Origin: an uncultured Eubacteriales bacterium | Lineage (GTDB): Bacteria > Bacillota > Clostridia > Oscillospirales > Acutalibacteraceae | Assembly: GCA_902491475.1 (NCBI GenBank) | Contig: CABUHY010000016.1 | Coordinates: forward strand, 1 to 51,795 | Reading direction: 5' to 3' | Length of the DNA: 51,795 nucleotides | Part shown: positions 1 to 7,849 of the stretch, piece after piece | Numbering within the stretch: the stretch's first letter is position 1 | How the letters are laid out: each line of letters starts with the position of its first letter | The notes under the pieces: model-generated | Told to the model about the DNA's origin: nothing | Database searches by the model: none | The model's input: only the letters and a program-made list of their open reading frames with translations | Translations under genes and position numbers: made by a program

Positions 1-110
1 GGCATAATTTTGAGATGGCAGAAATCACCATCACGCCTGTTCAGGCAACGCAGGTTAAATCGGTGATTTTTAATAAACTATTTGTTGCCTGAAAGGCTAT
101 GGTGATTATT
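1..110 (+). promoter_or_regulatory. Structured repeat leader, copy 1 (upstream of tyrS)
   Basis: This is one of two near-identical leaders in the window; the other precedes trxA at 14384-14548. A long stem is visible: AATCACCAT (23-31) pairs with ATGGTGATT (99-107), GCC (35-37) with GGC (95-97), and TTCAGGCAAC (40-49) with GTTGCCTGAA (84-93). The right-hand arm contains GGTGATT, which is the likely SD of tyrS. A second GGTGATT lies in the loop (62-68). An open frame enters from the window edge and stops at TGA 64-66, inside that loop motif; its last residues match the leader frame of copy 2. The sequence before base 1 is not available, so the first hairpin is only half visible. Sequestration of the SD is inferred from base pairing. 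No T-box sequence was seen. Confidence 0.6.
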
Positions 111-1334
111 ATGGGAATTTATGAAGAACTTCAACAGAGAGGACTTATCGCTCAGGTAACTGACGAACCCGAAATCAGGGAGCTTGTCAACAACGGTAAG
201 GCTGTTTTCTATATCGGTTTTGACCCGACTGCAGACAGCTTGCATGTAGGTCATTTTATGGCACTCTGCCTTATGAAAAGATTGCAGATGGCAGGCAACA
301 GACCCGTTGTTTTGATAGGCGGCGGTACGGGCTATGTAGGCGACCCCTCGGGCAGAACGGATATGCGTTCTATGATGACGCCCGAAACCATTCAGCACAA
401 CTGCGACTGCTTTAAGAAGCAGATGGAAAGATTTATCGAGTTCGGCGAGGACAAGGCTATAATGGTAAACAATGCCGATTGGCTTCTCAAACTCAATTAC
501 ATCGACCTTTTGCGTGATGTCGGCGCTTGCTTCTCCGTAAACAATATGCTTCGTGCGGAGTGCTATAAGCAGAGAATGGAAAAGGGTCTTTCGTTCCTCG
601 AATTCAACTATATGATAATGCAGAGCTACGATTTCTATCATCTTTTCCAACATTACGGCTGCAATATGCAGTTCGGCGGCGACGACCAGTGGAGCAATAT
701 GCTCGGCGGTACGGAGCTTATAAGAAAGAAGCTCGGCAAGGACGCATATGCCATGACAATTACTCTTTTGCTCAACAGCGAGGGTAAGAAAATGGGCAAG
801 ACCGCAAACGGCGCAGTTTGGCTTGACCCGAATAAGACAAGCCCGTTTGAGTTCTATCAGTATTGGAGAAATGTAAGCGACGACGATGTACTCAAATGCA
901 TCCGTATGCTCACTTTCCTGCCGCTTGAAGAAATTGACAAAATGGACTCATGGCAGGGCAGTCAGCTCAACACCGCAAAGGAAATCCTTGCTTTCGAGCT
1001 CACAAAGCTTGTACACGGCGAGGAAGAGGCTAAAAAGGCGCAGGAGGGCGCAAGAGCATTGTTCTCGGGTGCAGGCAACACCGACAATATGCCCACATTC
1101 GCTCTTACCGATGACGATTTCAACGGCGATGAAATACTTGTCAGCGAAATTATGATTAAGGCGGGTCTTATTTCCTCAAAGGGCGAGGGCAGACGCCTTA
1201 TAGAGCAGGGCGGCGTTTCGGTTGACGATGTCAAGGTAGCTTCTCCCTTTGCTACCGTTAAAAAATCCGATTTCAAAGACGGTCAAATTATAATCAAAAA
1301 GGGTAAAAAGGTATTTTATAAAATTACTTATTAA
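111..1334 (+). CDS. tyrS: Tyrosyl-tRNA synthetase
   Basis: The product charges tRNA-Tyr with tyrosine in the cytosol. It has the class I HIGH-type motif as HVGH in the N-terminal Rossmann fold, the ATP-binding KMSKS loop as KMGKT near residue 228, and a C-terminal S4 RNA-binding domain from about residue 340. The 407-residue length fits bacterial TyrRS. An in-frame ATG at 99 would add four residues, but it lies in the paired arm of the leader. The ATG at 111 sits 6 bases after GGTGAT and starts MGIYEE, as expected for the family. A GC-rich hairpin with a T-run follows the stop. The leader repeat shared with trxA suggests translational control, which is an inference. Confidence 0.96.
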   Translation: MGIYEELQQRGLIAQVTDEPEIRELVNNGKAVFYIGFDPTADSLHVGHFMALCLMKRLQMAGNRPVVLIGGGTGYVGDPSGRTDMRSMMTPETIQHNCDCFKKQMERFIEFGEDKAIMVNNADWLLKLNYIDLLRDVGACFSVNNMLRAECYKQRMEKGLSFLEFNYMIMQSYDFYHLFQHYGCNMQFGGDDQWSNMLGGTELIRKKLGKDAYAMTITLLLNSEGKKMGKTANGAVWLDPNKTSPFEFYQYWRNVSDDDVLKCIRMLTFLPLEEIDKMDSWQGSQLNTAKEILAFELTKLVHGEEEAKKAQEGARALFSGAGNTDNMPTFALTDDDFNGDEILVSEIMIKAGLISSKGEGRRLIEQGGVSVDDVKVASPFATVKKSDFKDGQIIIKKGKKVFYKITY

Positions 1335-1360
1335 GTAAGCAAAACACGGTTAATAATTAT

Positions 1361-1412
1361 GGGCAGGTCACAAGGCGGTTATGAACACTCAGCTTTGGCT
1401 TGCCCGTTTTTT
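1361..1412 (+). terminator. Probable terminator of tyrS
   Basis: GGGCA (1361-1365) pairs with TGCCC (1401-1405), with further imperfect pairing inside, and is followed directly by a run of T. The stem is imperfect, so the call is moderate. Confidence 0.5.
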
Positions 1413-1464
1413 GTGTTGTAATATTACCGACTCGTAAACATATAATTTATCGGAGGGTGGTTTT

Positions 1465-1767
1465 ATGAATTGCTGCGTTATAGATTTGTGCGAGAAAGAG
1501 GTAATAAACCTTAAAGACGGCGCACGGCTCGGGTGCGTCAATGATGTGGAGATTGACACCTGCTCGGGCAGAGTGATTGCGATAATCGTAAAATGCCGTT
1601 CAAAGATGCTCGGCTTCGGCAATAAGCAGGACGATATAAAGGTTTGTTGGGAGCAGATTGAGGTCATAGGGGACGAGACGATACTTGTAAACATAGACTG
1701 TGTGCCCGAGTGCTGTAAGCCGAAAAAATCGGGCGGATTTATGAACAATCTTTTCCGTGAGGGATAA
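1465..1767 (+). CDS. YlmC/YmxH-type PRC-barrel sporulation protein
   Basis: A 100-residue protein with the PRC-barrel fold pattern of the YlmC/YmxH family, in which a short N-terminal strand leads into GxxLGxVxDxEID and a hydrophobic IIVKCR strand. Members are found in spore-forming Firmicutes and many are expressed during sporulation; the biochemical role is unknown. Here the order is LGCVNDVEID, then VIAIIVKCRS, then DDIKVCWEQIEVIGDETILV. The start is supported by a strong SD (GGAGGGTGG, 1451-1459). TATAAT at 1441-1446 could be a -10 box, but I see no convincing -35. A CC pair near the C-terminus (ECCKPKK) is unusual and might be a metal or disulfide site. The gene stands alone between tyrS and a convergent transporter gene. 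Confidence 0.8.
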   Translation: MNCCVIDLCEKEVINLKDGARLGCVNDVEIDTCSGRVIAIIVKCRSKMLGFGNKQDDIKVCWEQIEVIGDETILVNIDCVPECCKPKKSGGFMNNLFREG

Positions 1768-1771
1768 AAAT

Positions 1772-1795
1772 AGCGGTACAGTGGACTGTACCGCT
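1772..1795. terminator. Bidirectional terminator hairpin
   Basis: AGCGGTACAG (1772-1781) and CTGTACCGCT (1786-1795) form a perfect 10-bp stem with a 4-base loop between two convergent genes. The T-run lies on the minus-strand side, so it chiefly serves the sugar transporter gene. Confidence 0.8.
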
Positions 1796-1815
1796 TAAAT
1801 TCTGTATGCTTAAAT

Positions 1816-3243
1816 TTATTGTACGCTCTGTGTTTGCTTACGCCGTTCGGCAAGCTCTGTTTCGACAATCCTGCGCTTTTCGGGCGTGTAATTGATGAAC
1901 AGCAACGGGATAATGTACAAAAAGCTTGCAAGTGCGGGTGTGAGAATAACAAGCGGCCATATCCATTTGTCAAAAGCCGCCGTCTGCGTGCCTATAAACA
2001 CCGCCGCATTGTCGGGAACAGCGACATATTTGAGCAGATGAAGAGCGAGCGTTGCGAGACCCGCCGTAATTCCCGAGGAAATCTTTGTAAACGAGGTCTG
2101 CATGGAAAATGTGATGCCCTCGGTACGCTTGCCCGTTTTCCATTCCATATAATCGATGCTGTCGCAGAAAATCGAGGTTTGCGCTATCGACTGTGCGCCC
2201 ATCGGAATGCAGCCGAGACCGATAAGTGCGAGCGACACCCAAAGATTCTTGCCGTCGTAACCGACAAAGTATGCGATAATACGCACAACGACATTGCACG
2301 CCTGCATAAAGATAAGTGTGTTAACATAGCCCTTGAAAAGCTTTTTAAGCTTGTCGGCAAAGACCATACCGATAAATCCGGGCAAGCCCGTTATCATGGC
2401 AAATATTGTGGTAAGACCCAATGCGCCTATAAGTCCGCTTCCGATAGGCGGTATTTCATACTTGAAGAAATATGTAACAAGGTTGCTTCCGAAGCCGAGA
2501 GCGCCGAGCAGATTTGCGAGCGTTACGAGCAAAAGCATCTTGTTTTTGAAAAGCAGGGAAAAGCTTTCCCAAAGTGTTTCCTGCTGTTTTTCACGCACGA
2601 CAAGAACTCTTTCCTGCGCCTGATATGCACGGCGGCTTATCATAGCTCCGCCGAGACCCAGGATAATTGCGAACACAAGCGTCATAAACGCCATGGAGTT
2701 TCCCGAGGACTTGACTATCATTTCAAGCACCATCGGAACGCCCATACTGAACGCACCGTAGAAGCACGAGCCTACCGTTCTTGCCCACTTTACAAAATTG
2801 TCTCTTTCGTCGGTGTCGGGAGAAACGCTTGATGTAATGCCCCATATCGCAACATCCTGCATTGTGTATATAAGGTCCCAGCATATATACATTATTACAA
2901 AGTAAGCGATACGAAGCCACAAAAGGCTTTCCTTGGTTGAGAACACAACGAAGATAAGCACCGTGAAAATTCCCACGGGCAACGGTGTGTAGCGCAGGAA
3001 CGGACGGAGCTTTTCGCCGTTCTTGAAGGTGTGCTTGTCAATCATCGAGCCGACAATAGGGTCGTTTATTCCGTCCCATACCTTCATCACAATTAAAAGG
3101 ACGGAAACGACAATAGCCGGAAACATTGCAATATCCGTCATAAAGTATGTGAAGAATGAACCGCCTATGAGCGAATAGACGAGGTTCTGACCCGCAAGGC
3201 CGGTGTAGTAACTGACCTTTTCCTTTTTACTGATGTACTTCAT
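1816..3243 (-). CDS. GPH-family (MelB-like) sugar:cation symporter
   Basis: A 475-residue polytopic membrane protein of the glycoside-pentoside-hexuronide:cation symporter family (MFS superfamily), probably taking up an oligosaccharide or glycoside with Na+ or H+. About 12 hydrophobic segments are visible. The family motif region VWDGINDPIVGSMIDKH follows helix 2, matching the WDxxxDPxxG signature, and a further cytoplasmic-loop signature ends in RTEG before the last helices. The start is placed at MKYISKK because AAGGGGG lies just upstream; an in-frame ATG 54 bases earlier has no SD. The substrate cannot be read from sequence. A second family member is at 24970-26400; the two share fold and signature but are clearly different proteins. 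Confidence 0.88.
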   Translation of the reverse strand: MKYISKKEKVSYYTGLAGQNLVYSLIGGSFFTYFMTDIAMFPAIVVSVLLIVMKVWDGINDPIVGSMIDKHTFKNGEKLRPFLRYTPLPVGIFTVLIFVVFSTKESLLWLRIAYFVIMYICWDLIYTMQDVAIWGITSSVSPDTDERDNFVKWARTVGSCFYGAFSMGVPMVLEMIVKSSGNSMAFMTLVFAIILGLGGAMISRRAYQAQERVLVVREKQQETLWESFSLLFKNKMLLLVTLANLLGALGFGSNLVTYFFKYEIPPIGSGLIGALGLTTIFAMITGLPGFIGMVFADKLKKLFKGYVNTLIFMQACNVVVRIIAYFVGYDGKNLWVSLALIGLGCIPMGAQSIAQTSIFCDSIDYMEWKTGKRTEGITFSMQTSFTKISSGITAGLATLALHLLKYVAVPDNAAVFIGTQTAAFDKWIWPLVILTPALASFLYIIPLLFINYTPEKRRIVETELAERRKQTQSVQ

Positions 3244-3328
3244 ATTTAACCCCCTTAAAAAATACTCTGTAAGCACATTGTACCACATAATCAACAAAAT
3301 TTTAATATTTTTATTTTCAAGATTGATA

Positions 3329-3357
3329 TTGATTTAACAAAAATCCTATTATATAAT
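3329..3357 (+). promoter_or_regulatory. Sigma-A promoter of the dehydratase-like operon
   Basis: TTGATT (3329-3334), a 17-base spacer and a perfect TATAAT (3352-3357). Transcription would start near 3364, giving a very short leader before the GGTGAT SD (3365-3370) and the ATG at 3376. No operator repeat is obvious. Confidence 0.8.
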
Positions 3358-3375
3358 ATAAGTTGGTGATTTTTA

Positions 3376-4140
3376 ATGGGGAAGACAACTATTTTGGCGG
3401 TTGCCGGAAAGGGAGGAGTCGGAAAGACTTCGATTTCTGCGACTATTGTCAGATGCCTTGTTGAAAGGTATCCCGACAAGCGCATACTCGCAATCGACGC
3501 CGACCCTGCCGTAGGGCTTGCCACGGCGTTGGGTATTGATGTCGGAATTACGATAGACGACATAAGAAAAGAAATCGTTAATTCCGTTGACGCGGGCGAC
3601 ACAAGGACTGCTATCGAGCTTTTGGGCGAGGCGAAGTACAGAATATTCGACGCCTTGGTTGAAACCGACGGCTTTTCGTTCATAGCAATCGGCAGACCCG
3701 AGAGCGCAGGCTGTTACTGTAAGATAAATTCTTATCTCAAAGAGGTTATTTCGCTTGTCTCAAACGAGTTTGACTTTGTTGTTATCGACGGCGAGGCAGG
3801 CATTGAACAGATTAACCGCAGGGTTATGGAAAAGGTAACGCATCTGCTTTTGATTACCGACCCGAGTAAAAAGGGCTGTCAGGTAATCAACACCATAAAG
3901 AGTGTTGCGGACTCGCTTGTTATGTATGAAAAAACGGGAGCGATTGTAAACCGTATAACCGACGAGTCGCTTCTTAAATATATCGACACGAACGGTATTG
4001 AGGTTTTAAGCTTTATCGGCGACGACAAAAACCTGACCGAGTTCGACATAAAAGGGGAGAATGTTTTCAATCTTCCCGAAAATTCAAATGTAGTTACGGG
4101 CGTTAAAAGGGCGCTTGAGAAACTGGAGGTATTAGGGTGA
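3376..4140 (+). CDS. CooC-like MinD-family ATPase
   Basis: A 254-residue P-loop ATPase of the SIMIBI/MinD class, most like CooC, the factor that matures carbon monoxide dehydrogenase by delivering nickel. The deviant Walker A motif GKGGVGKTS is at residues 11-19, with DADPAVG near 41 and a FVVIDGEAG switch-type motif near 133-141. A Cys-x-Cys motif, GCYCK, falls at C113/C115, where CooC proteins carry the cysteine pair that binds metal at the dimer interface. No CO dehydrogenase gene is in view. Instead this gene opens an operon of two dehydratase-like subunits and an activase and overlaps the next gene by 4 bases (GTGA). Its role is inferred to be ATP-driven assembly or metal loading of a partner metalloenzyme. 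Confidence 0.85.
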   Translation: MGKTTILAVAGKGGVGKTSISATIVRCLVERYPDKRILAIDADPAVGLATALGIDVGITIDDIRKEIVNSVDAGDTRTAIELLGEAKYRIFDALVETDGFSFIAIGRPESAGCYCKINSYLKEVISLVSNEFDFVVIDGEAGIEQINRRVMEKVTHLLLITDPSKKGCQVINTIKSVADSLVMYEKTGAIVNRITDESLLKYIDTNGIEVLSFIGDDKNLTEFDIKGENVFNLPENSNVVTGVKRALEKLEVLG

Positions 4141-5333
4141 AGGACTTAAAGCATTTAATTTACTTTGAGAACCTGTTGCAGGAGGCTAAAAACGAGCTTG
4201 TTGACGAGGCTATCAAAGACGGTAACAGGGCGGTTGCGTACACCTGTTATCACATTCCCGAGGTGCTGCTCAATGTCGGCAACTGCTTTTCGGTGCGTTT
4301 GAGAGCGCCGAGGACGGGTTCTCTTGATATTGCCACATATTATATGAGCTCATATCTTTGCGGATACTCGAAGGCTCTTTTGGAGAGAGGCATTGAGGGC
4401 GGCTACAACTTCCTGTCGGCGCTCATAGGCTCTGAATCCTGCTCTGAAATGAACAGAACATACGAGCATTTCGAGCTTCTCAACCTTGTGGCAAACGACA
4501 AGTTCTTTGTTTCAATTTCGGACATTCCGTTCAAGATTGAACCGCACACGGTAAAGCATTATGTCAACCAGATGCAGACAAAGGTGCTTGACAGACTTCA
4601 CGAGGTATATGATGTCGATATAAGCGAGGAATCGCTTAGAAAGGCTGTTGCGGAGCACAACGAGGTTTGCCGTCTTATTACGGAAATCGGCGAATACAGG
4701 AAAGAGGAAAACCCGAGAATTACGGGATATGAATTCCATGTTATAAACCTTGTTACATATTGTTGCCCCAAGTATCTTATAATCGACAAGCTGCGTGAGA
4801 CCGCAGAGGAATTAAAGACAAGGGTTCCCGATGAAAAGAAAAATTACAGGGCAAAGGTAGTTGTGGTAGGCTCCGAAATGGACAACCCCGACTTTACAAA
4901 GCTTATCGAGGAATCGGGCGCACTTGTTGTTGCGGACAGATATTGCTTCGGCTCGCTTCCGGGCCGTGAGGAAATTATGCTCACGGACGACCACAATGTC
5001 CTCGAACAGATAGTTCTTCACTATATGCGTACCTGTCAGTGCCCGAGATATATGAGTCAGGACAAGGTCAGAGGCAGAAAAGAATATGTCAGAGACCTTG
5101 TAAACAAATATCATGCCGACGGCGTTATTTACGAGCAGATAAAGTTCTGCGAGTATTGGGGATATGAGAGAGCGCTCGCTTCTCACATAATGACAAACGA
5201 GTTCGGTATTCCGTCGGTTACTGTTGACCGTCAGTACACCGCAAGCGCTTCGGGTCAGTTGAGAACAAGAGTTCAGGCTTTTGTGGAAAGCCTTGAAATT
5301 AAGAAGATACAGAAAGACAAGGGGGCGAAATAA
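4137..5333 (+). CDS. 2-hydroxyacyl-CoA dehydratase-like subunit (HgdB/FldC type)
   Basis: A 398-residue protein of the HgdB/FldC/BcrB superfamily, whose members hold a [4Fe-4S] or double-cubane cluster and use activated low-potential electrons for radical dehydration or reduction. The three cysteines usual for cluster binding are visible: C37 in AYTCYHIPE, C102 in SESCSEMNR and C338 in IKFCEYWGYE. The C-terminal signature SGQLRTRVQAF (372-382) is typical of the HgdB side. A further Cys-x-Cys (C300/C302, RTCQCPRY) may be structural. It starts with GTG at 4137 after GGAGGT and overlaps the gene before by 4 bases and the next by 1, so tight co-expression is expected. No substrate can be assigned: there is no CoA-transferase, acyl-CoA dehydrogenase or electron-transfer flavoprotein gene nearby. 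Confidence 0.85.
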   Translation: MKDLKHLIYFENLLQEAKNELVDEAIKDGNRAVAYTCYHIPEVLLNVGNCFSVRLRAPRTGSLDIATYYMSSYLCGYSKALLERGIEGGYNFLSALIGSESCSEMNRTYEHFELLNLVANDKFFVSISDIPFKIEPHTVKHYVNQMQTKVLDRLHEVYDVDISEESLRKAVAEHNEVCRLITEIGEYRKEENPRITGYEFHVINLVTYCCPKYLIIDKLRETAEELKTRVPDEKKNYRAKVVVVGSEMDNPDFTKLIEESGALVVADRYCFGSLPGREEIMLTDDHNVLEQIVLHYMRTCQCPRYMSQDKVRGRKEYVRDLVNKYHADGVIYEQIKFCEYWGYERALASHIMTNEFGIPSVTVDRQYTASASGQLRTRVQAFVESLEIKKIQKDKGAK

Positions 5334-6883
5334 TGGGATTTTGGGTAAATGAGCCGAAAAATCTCGGCAAACTTCACAAGGATAAGACAGGCATACTCAA
5401 GCACCGTGAGTGGAGAGGTCTGCGTGATACAATGTATGATTATTACCGTTGGCTTATCACTTGGAAAAGTATAATCGTTATGGCGCTCAAGGCTCCCGTG
5501 TCCACCGTAAAGGGTATATGGAACTACCGCTGGATGGCTTCGTACCTTTCCGCTCCCGCATGGGTTGACAGGCATACAGAGGGCTTGAGAGGCACGCATT
5601 TGCGTATCGCTCATCTCCATTTCTACGGTATGGTAAAGCCCGTAACGGATATGATTCGTTATTCGCTCACAAACGACAAGCATTTCCACAAGCACTCAAA
5701 GATGAGCGATAAGACAATACTTGTCGATGAGATTTTCTCTTCGGAGTTTACGGCAGGCTTCCCGGGAATTCACGACATTCATGTTTCGACGCTCCCGATT
5801 TTCCTCACATCAATGGTTGACCAGCAGATAACTCCGCATTACCTTGACATTACGGAAAGCTACGGCGTCCCCGCAGATGTTTGCCCCTTGCCGTCGGCAG
5901 AGGCGGGCGTTGCGATTAACGACGACTATCCCATGCTCGGCAAATGTGCGCTTACCTGTAATATGCCGTGCGACGGTTCGGTAATCAATTCGAGCTTTAT
6001 CGACAGAAGATTTAATGTTCCGACTCATCCGATTAACGTACCGCTCCGCTACAACGGCGAGGATGTTCAGCAGTATGCGGTTGACGAGGTTAAGTCGGCT
6101 ATCAAGTTCGTTGAGGAGCAGATGGGCGTCAAGTTCGATTGGGACGCTTTCTTTGCCGCAATGAAGAGATATAACAAACAGCTTGAATACGAAATGATGA
6201 AATGGGATATAAACAAGACCGATTATCCGCAGATGACGGGCGCTACATTCTGGCTTTACAGACTGTTCTATTTCCACATTTCGGGCGGTATGAACTCGCT
6301 TTATACCAAGATTGACAAAAAGGTCAACAAGCTTATGATGAAGGGCTACGAGAAGCACGAGATGGTTTCAAAGGCAATGCGCCACAGAGCTATCGTTTGG
6401 TCGTGTCCCGCAAACTATTACACGAGCCTTGCAAACTGGCTTGAAAACTGCTGGGGCGTAAATGTCGTAATGGATATGGAAACCATGATTTCCTATATTA
6501 TGTACGACACCTCCGACAAGGAAAAAGCGCTTCAGACTTACGCAAAAACACTTCAGCGCACCACAATGAGAAAGCATACCAAGGGCGGCTATCAGAATGT
6601 TGTCGATGAGCTTTGGAGAATTGTCGAAGAGTTCAACGCCGATATGGTTATTATGTACGACCAGATTTCCTGTAAGGGCATGGACGGACTTGTCGGTATT
6701 TTCGACGACCAGGCAAGGGAGAGAAACATCAGCTTTATCTGGGTTCCGCAGGACCTTATGGACCCGAGAACCATCTCAAGAAGAGATATGCGTGAGAACA
6801 TAAACAAGTATATGACAACGGTTTTGGGCGAGGAGCCCGTTGACCCGACTCTTGTCGATTTCGACGATACAATGGCTTGGTAA
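5333..6883 (+). CDS. 2-hydroxyacyl-CoA dehydratase-like large subunit (HgdA type)
   Basis: A 516-residue partner of the preceding subunit, longer than the usual 400-480 residues because of an N-terminal extension of about 100 residues rich in Trp, Arg and His. Three cysteines match the superfamily cluster-ligand pattern: C184 in PADVCPLPS, C213 in MPCDGS and C447 in QISCKGMDGL. IPLR/VPLRYNG near 235 and the WVPQDLMDPR segment near 470 also fit the HgdA side. The ATG overlaps the stop of the previous gene by one base and is preceded by AAGGGGG. Two subunits each with three ligand cysteines suggest two clusters per heterodimer. The substrate is unknown, and the usual CoA-binding surroundings cannot be judged by eye. 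Confidence 0.83.
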   Translation: MGFWVNEPKNLGKLHKDKTGILKHREWRGLRDTMYDYYRWLITWKSIIVMALKAPVSTVKGIWNYRWMASYLSAPAWVDRHTEGLRGTHLRIAHLHFYGMVKPVTDMIRYSLTNDKHFHKHSKMSDKTILVDEIFSSEFTAGFPGIHDIHVSTLPIFLTSMVDQQITPHYLDITESYGVPADVCPLPSAEAGVAINDDYPMLGKCALTCNMPCDGSVINSSFIDRRFNVPTHPINVPLRYNGEDVQQYAVDEVKSAIKFVEEQMGVKFDWDAFFAAMKRYNKQLEYEMMKWDINKTDYPQMTGATFWLYRLFYFHISGGMNSLYTKIDKKVNKLMMKGYEKHEMVSKAMRHRAIVWSCPANYYTSLANWLENCWGVNVVMDMETMISYIMYDTSDKEKALQTYAKTLQRTTMRKHTKGGYQNVVDELWRIVEEFNADMVIMYDQISCKGMDGLVGIFDDQARERNISFIWVPQDLMDPRTISRRDMRENINKYMTTVLGEEPVDPTLVDFDDTMAW

Positions 6884-6897
6884 AGGAGTAAATGAAT

Positions 6898-7698
6898 ATG
6901 AAATATTTCGGCGGATGCGATGTAGGAAGCACCTACGCAAAATGTGTAATTCTTGATGAAAACGGCAAAATGGTTGCGGATGCAACCGTAAGAAGCAAAA
7001 TCAACCCCGTGCAGAGTGCGGAGCTTGCGCTCGGCGAGGCTATCTCAAAGGTTGACGGCTTGAATTCGGCAGACGAGTTGGCTTACCTTATCGGTACCGG
7101 CTACGGCAGAAACAAGGTTCCGTTTGCCGATGAAAACATATCGGAGATAAGCTGCCATGCAATGGGCGTACATGTTACAAATCCCGATGTCAAGGCGATT
7201 ATCGACATCGGCGGTCAGGATGTCAAGGGCATTGCAATCGATAAGGACGGCACTGTTAAGAACTTTGCCATGAACGATAAATGCGCCGCAGGTACGGGCA
7301 GATTTTTCGAGGCTATGGCAAACGCTTTTGAAATGAGCCTTCCCGATTTCTGCAAGCTTTCGCTTGAAGCGAAGAACACCATCCCGATTACCGCTCAGTG
7401 CACCGTTTTTGCGGAGAGCGAGGTTATTTCGCTTGTCGGCGAAGGTAAACCTATGGACGAGATTGCGGCAGGTATTCAGCTTGCTGTTGCAAAGCGCTGC
7501 TTCGTAATGGCTAAAAAGGCGGGCGCTACCGACTCGATTACTCTTACAGGCGGCTGCGCTAAAAACGAAGGACTTAAAAGAGCGATTGAAAAGGTGCTCA
7601 AAATCAAGGTAGTTGACCTTTCAATCGACCCGCAGCTTATGGGTGCTCTCGGCGCTGCCGAGTATGCAAGACAGAAAGGATTGGCAAAGAATGATTAA
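6898..7698 (+). CDS. Acyl-CoA dehydratase activase-like ATPase (HgdC family)
   Basis: A 266-residue ASKHA-fold ATPase of the HgdC/FldI/BcrA-D type. Such activases form homodimers bridged by one [4Fe-4S] cluster and use ATP hydrolysis to push a single electron to the dehydratase or reductase. Visible motifs are the phosphate-1 loop DVGSTYAK at the N-terminus, GTGYGR near 66, DIGGQDVK near 103, and the two cluster cysteines in NDKCAAGTGRF (about C129) and AQCTVFAESEV (about C168). LTGGCAKNEG near 217 is the adenosine motif. An ATG at 6892 is also in frame, but AAGGAG is 9 bases from the ATG at 6898 and only 3 from the earlier one. It almost certainly activates the two upstream gene products. 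Confidence 0.92.
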   Translation: MKYFGGCDVGSTYAKCVILDENGKMVADATVRSKINPVQSAELALGEAISKVDGLNSADELAYLIGTGYGRNKVPFADENISEISCHAMGVHVTNPDVKAIIDIGGQDVKGIAIDKDGTVKNFAMNDKCAAGTGRFFEAMANAFEMSLPDFCKLSLEAKNTIPITAQCTVFAESEVISLVGEGKPMDEIAAGIQLAVAKRCFVMAKKAGATDSITLTGGCAKNEGLKRAIEKVLKIKVVDLSIDPQLMGALGAAEYARQKGLAKND

Positions 7699-7849
7699 AG
7701 CATTGATAATTATTGCGATTGTCCTTGTCTGCCTGTTTGTTCTTACATTTACGGTTTATTTCTTTAACCTTGATATGAAGCTTGTGCGCGTCATTTACGA
7801 CAAGCTTGACAAGCACTATGACAATCTTGAAAAGGACAAGAAGCTTTAA
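7691..7849 (+). CDS. Small single-pass membrane protein
   Basis: A 52-residue peptide. One hydrophobic helix (about residues 3-25, rich in Ile, Leu, Val and Phe) is followed by a charged tail containing LDKHYDNLEKDKKL, which could form a short amphipathic or coiled-coil helix. It overlaps the end of the activase gene by 8 bases and its stop overlaps the next start by 1 base, so it sits inside the operon and is probably translationally coupled. I do not recognise a family. The position suggests it tethers one of the operon's proteins to the membrane or helps electron delivery, but this is only context. Confidence 0.65.
   Translation: MIKALIIIAIVLVCLFVLTFTVYFFNLDMKLVRVIYDKLDKHYDNLEKDKKL

Noticed and set aside
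1..110. T-box riboswitch before tyrS
   Set aside because: The conserved T-box sequence and the specifier-loop layout were not found, and the same leader precedes trxA.
1819..2832. Long 337-codon frame on the plus strand
   Set aside because: It is antisense to the clear GPH transporter gene, has no SD, and gives a Cys/Arg/His-rich translation without family character.
3365..3377. Third copy of the tyrS/trxA leader
   Set aside because: Only GGTGATTTTTAAT is shared with the loop; the inverted repeat arms are absent.
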